Positions 12,471 to 14,769 of a stretch of 14,769 nucleotides of DNA are shown here, piece by piece. The first letter of the stretch is position 1; every line of letters begins with the position of its first letter. Made by a program: the position numbers and the translations under genes. The notes below the pieces were generated by a model. That model was given only the letters and a program-made list of their open reading frames with translations, was not told where the DNA came from and made no database searches. The stretch spans positions 1-14,769 of the forward strand of contig JAITHZ010000102.1 in assembly GCA_031279795.1 (NCBI GenBank). The letters run 5' to 3'. The stretch comes from Bacteroidales bacterium. GTDB lineage: Bacteria; Bacteroidota; Bacteroidia; Bacteroidales; WRGA01.

Positions 12471-14261
12471 TCAGCGCCTTTTTATGATTTTAGCGTAGTC
12501 CTTGCCAGCCTGTAAAAGATATATCTGAGGCGGAAAATCCGACAAGTCGGCTTGATTTCCAAATGTCTCCTTCAACAAAACACCTTTCCTGTCGTAGATT
12601 TTTATTGTGCTTTCCTTTTCCAGAAAGACGATGCCTGCCGTTGGATTTGGATACGGCCTTATATATTGCATAAGCGTCGGTATAGCAGTATGCAGCGCAA
12701 TAACATTTTCGTAAAATGGATGAATTTGCAAATTGCCATCCATGATTCCAAAGTACTGTTCGATAGCATGTCCTCCGTTTTGAGATTTGGCAGGTTCGTC
12801 ATAAGCTTCAAAATAACACGCCGGTATGTTGTCGGCTTTTATCCAGTCAAGAAAGCCAGCCAGGTATGCTGCAGCTTTTTGAATTGATGGCGTCTGCGTT
12901 ACGCCTTCTGCATCATACGAATCTCCGCTGTATGGAGTGCCAGTCTCGGCAAGCAAAACGCATTTTGCAGGAAATAAATCTAACTGTCTCGCAAATGTTT
13001 GTTTGAGCGCATTGAACATTTCATTTTCAGGCGTTCTGTCCCATGTTCCGGAGTAAATATTCACTCCGACGAAATCAAGTTTATCCAGCACAGACGGGCT
13101 CCATGCAGCATCGGCAATATCCACGCTTCCAACAGGAATCACCAAGCCAAATTCTTTCACAATCTTGCGAACCGAATCAATACACGCAGCGAGTATCGCA
13201 GGTGTAACTGCCTGATCAAGACTACATTCATTACCTACAGTAATGAGGTCGGGGGCAGGGCTGGTTTGCAGGATTTGCCGCAATCCCTGCAGTTGATCTT
13301 TGTTTTGGTTGCTGTTTCCGGTAACATACACGCCAATCATTGTGCGCAGCCCTATTTCTTTGGCTATTTTATTGACATGCTCCAAGCCGTTGCTGCGTGT
13401 GCCAAAACTGCGAACCCATTTTGTCAACGGAGCTATTGGCGCTATTCGTGTGCGCGTATCAGTTTCCGACAACGCGTAGCCAAACGGTTCGCCGTTCAGT
13501 GCGAGCGACACGTTAATGCCCCAGAAAGGCGTTGTGAGCGGTTCGCTGGGCAACCACACAAACGAAGCCGGCGAACTGAACGAACCAGACTTTTCGGTCA
13601 CAGCCTTTACAAGCAACGAACCGCTGTTCGGTACGACAAACGCTGTGCCGACGTATACCTGTGCAGAAGCAGAAGCTGCAGGCTCGCTCCCATCCCGTGT
13701 GTAGTAAATGACGCCTCCTTCTTCGCAAGACAGCGTGATACTGACGCCTGAATCGGCAAAACCCGGGCGGATACTTGAGGCAGGCGGTTGCGGACGATTC
13801 GCCCAAAATGCTTCCCGATTGACAGCCAAAAACTGGCCAAGGTATTTATCATTCATATAACTTGCCCGCACTGATTCGCCGGAAATTCCGTTGAATGTTT
13901 CCCGTAAGACAAAGTAGAAACTGACATCGGCAATATCATTATCCGAGCCTCCGGTAGTGATTGAGATCGTAAAATTACCAACCCCGTCAATCGCATTCAG
14001 GTAATTGCCATAGAAAGGTTTCACATAATCGCTTCCCCACGAAGAGCGAAGCATTGCAATTACGGCATACTGTCCGGCATTTGCTGCCGTCAGCCCGTCC
14101 CAAATAACTCGGCCTTCGGCAACGCCTCCTGCGCCAAGCGGCGGAATGTAGCTGATAACTATTTCTGGATTTTCTGCTGCCCGAAAATCGGCAATGCCTG
14201 TATTCAGCAACATTCCTGCTGACAGGCATACAATGTTTCGAAGTAATGAGATTTTTTTCAT
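12471..14261 (-). CDS. Secreted GH17-like glucanase with CHB_HEX domain and type IX sorting domain
   Basis: 596 residues in four parts. A signal peptide covers about 1-28. Residues about 31-125 are a beta-rich module (VISYIPPLG, GNFTISITTGG) that resembles accessory modules I recall from other glucanases. Residues about 166-235 match the chitobiase/beta-hexosaminidase C-terminal fold (ITLSCEEGGVIYYTRDGSEP). Residues about 245-520 fit glycoside hydrolase family 17: WGINVSL at the start, LITVGNECS with Glu345 as likely acid/base, GVNIYSGTW, VLLAETGTPYSG with Glu439 as likely nucleophile, and CYFEAYDEPAK. The last 60 residues (YPNPTAGIVFLEKE, IKIYDRKGVLLKE, ending IIKRR) are a Por/type IX secretion sorting domain. 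The substrate is probably a beta-1,3-glucan such as laminarin or callose; this is inferred from the family. It is convergent with miaA and divergent from nifJ, on its own transcript. Confidence 0.85.
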   Translation of the reverse strand: MKKISLLRNIVCLSAGMLLNTGIADFRAAENPEIVISYIPPLGAGGVAEGRVIWDGLTAANAGQYAVIAMLRSSWGSDYVKPFYGNYLNAIDGVGNFTISITTGGSDNDIADVSFYFVLRETFNGISGESVRASYMNDKYLGQFLAVNREAFWANRPQPPASSIRPGFADSGVSITLSCEEGGVIYYTRDGSEPAASASAQVYVGTAFVVPNSGSLLVKAVTEKSGSFSSPASFVWLPSEPLTTPFWGINVSLALNGEPFGYALSETDTRTRIAPIAPLTKWVRSFGTRSNGLEHVNKIAKEIGLRTMIGVYVTGNSNQNKDQLQGLRQILQTSPAPDLITVGNECSLDQAVTPAILAACIDSVRKIVKEFGLVIPVGSVDIADAAWSPSVLDKLDFVGVNIYSGTWDRTPENEMFNALKQTFARQLDLFPAKCVLLAETGTPYSGDSYDAEGVTQTPSIQKAAAYLAGFLDWIKADNIPACYFEAYDEPAKSQNGGHAIEQYFGIMDGNLQIHPFYENVIALHTAIPTLMQYIRPYPNPTAGIVFLEKESTIKIYDRKGVLLKETFGNQADLSDFPPQIYLLQAGKDYAKIIKRR

Positions 14262-14292
14262 GACTGTAACGTTTTTTAGTAGAATTAGGCTA

Positions 14293-14300
14293 CAAATATA
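14293..14300 (-). promoter_or_regulatory. Possible -7 element for the GH17-type gene
   Basis: Minus-strand TATATTTG matches TAnnTTTG and lies about 31 bases before the start codon at 14261, the same spacing as the other promoters here. The only nearby TTTG (14316-14313) is 12 bases upstream, so no standard -33 box is present. Confidence 0.4.
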
Positions 14301-14398
14301 CGGTTATTTTGTCAAATTATCCTGTTCGTTACCACTATTTTCTGCAAAAACATATTATTGTAGATTTTAATGTCTGCCCTGTAATTTGTAATGTCGGG

Positions 14399-14429
14399 TT
14401 TGCAAAACAAAATATTTATAGTACTTTTG
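14399..14429 (+). promoter_or_regulatory. Bacteroidota-type promoter of nifJ
   Basis: TTTG (14399-14402), a 19-base spacer, then TACTTTTG (14422-14429), followed by CACG. It is an exact TTTG-N19-TAnnTTTG match, the same architecture as the promoter at 10861. The start codon is 167 bases further on. Confidence 0.8.
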
Positions 14430-14596
14430 CACGTCGTAAAGTTAGTATAGTAAACAACTGGGCAGCTTACAGCGGTAAATTATTTTCAGTCAGATCATTA
14501 TAATTTGCATTTACTGAACAGGAATTGGTCGTTTTTAATCAATCATAAAAATGTGAACAAAACAATATATTATTTTAATAATCAATTTAAGAGCTT

Positions 14597-14769
14597 ATGT
14601 CTAAACAAAAAAAATTCTTAACCTGTGACGGAAATCAAGCCGCTGCCCATATCGCCTACATGTTCAGCGAAACCGCTTCGATTTATCCGATCACACCCTC
14701 TTCGACCATGGCCGAATACGTGGACGAATGGGCTGCTTCGGGCAGAAAAAACATTTTCGGCGAAACCGT
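14597..14769 (+). CDS. nifJ: Pyruvate:ferredoxin (flavodoxin) oxidoreductase, N-terminal fragment
   Basis: Only the first 57 codons are in the window; the gene runs off the right edge. The product starts MSKQKKFLTCDGNQAAAHIA and continues with YMFSETASIYPITPSSTMAEY and DEWAASGRKNIFGET. DGNxAAAHxAYxFSE, YPITPSSxMAE and GRKNIFG are the conserved N-terminus of single-chain pyruvate:ferredoxin oxidoreductases (domain I, which contributes to pyruvate and thiamine pyrophosphate binding). These enzymes convert pyruvate and CoA to acetyl-CoA and CO2 and reduce ferredoxin; they are oxygen-sensitive and typical of anaerobes. The full protein is normally about 1,170-1,200 residues. ATG 14597 is the only start that gives the family N-terminus. 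Related 2-oxoacid oxidoreductases cannot be fully excluded from so short a piece. Confidence 0.9.
   Translation, partial: MSKQKKFLTCDGNQAAAHIAYMFSETASIYPITPSSTMAEYVDEWAASGRKNIFGET

Larger units (their letters stand above)
14262..14596. other. 335-base divergent intergenic region between the GH17-type gene and nifJ
   Basis: AT-rich. It carries the -7 element for the minus-strand gene near its left end and the full plus-strand promoter at 14399-14429. Between that promoter and the nifJ start lie about 165 bases that would be an unusually long leader for this window. Only weak dyads are visible there (for example TTCAG / CTGAA flanking 14480-14515), and no known riboswitch was recognised. No gene is supported. 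Confidence 0.55.

Noticed and set aside
14309..14503. 64-codon plus-strand open frame in the last gap
   Set aside because: It runs through the nifJ promoter (14399-14429), has no family features, and shows AT-rich non-coding composition.

Overview
The window looks like chromosomal DNA of a Bacteroidota bacterium, most likely an anaerobic member of the Bacteroidales. Four things point there: promoters of the TTTG / TAnnTTTG type with 19-20 base spacers in AT-rich gaps and no clear Shine-Dalgarno sites; Bacteroidota-style versions of PurH, MreB, AroA, MiaA and SufB; a C-terminal type IX secretion (Por) sorting domain on a glycoside hydrolase; and a pyruvate:ferredoxin oxidoreductase gene. The species cannot be named from the sequence. 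No rRNA, tRNA, CRISPR array or complete insertion sequence was seen.

Layout. Bases 1-275 (minus) hold the N-terminal part of a PD-(D/E)XK nuclease/putative transposase (Rpn/PDDEXK_2 type) with its own promoter. A heptamer-based repeat and hairpin (357-460) separates it from a six-gene minus-strand series running from 8225 down to 463: purH, mreB, a long TPR protein, a lipoprotein of unknown function, a CvpA-family membrane protein, and sufB. Gaps inside the series are only 18-63 bases, so it could be one transcript. Upstream lie two more minus-strand genes, lipB and aroA, each behind AT-rich gaps that carry perfect inverted repeats. A 486-base gap with no convincing gene follows. Then a plus-strand pair starts from a near-consensus promoter: a pRiA4b ORF-3-like protein and miaA. 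A long hairpin starting in the miaA stop codon separates miaA from a convergent, secreted, multidomain GH17-like glucanase. The last gap carries divergent promoters, and the window ends in the first 57 codons of a pyruvate:ferredoxin oxidoreductase (nifJ/por).

Functionally this is mostly housekeeping: IMP synthesis, rod-shape determination, Fe-S assembly, lipoylation, the shikimate pathway and tRNA modification. The accessory elements are the PDDEXK gene at the left edge and the GH17-type enzyme. The most notable points are that sufB is followed by a repeat and a mobile-type gene instead of sufC, that mreB is followed by a TPR protein instead of mreC, and that several gaps carry perfect dyads. 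I did not find convincing evidence of an undescribed multi-gene system; the best candidates for unknown biology are the TPR plus lipoprotein pair and the pRiA4b ORF-3-like partner of miaA.
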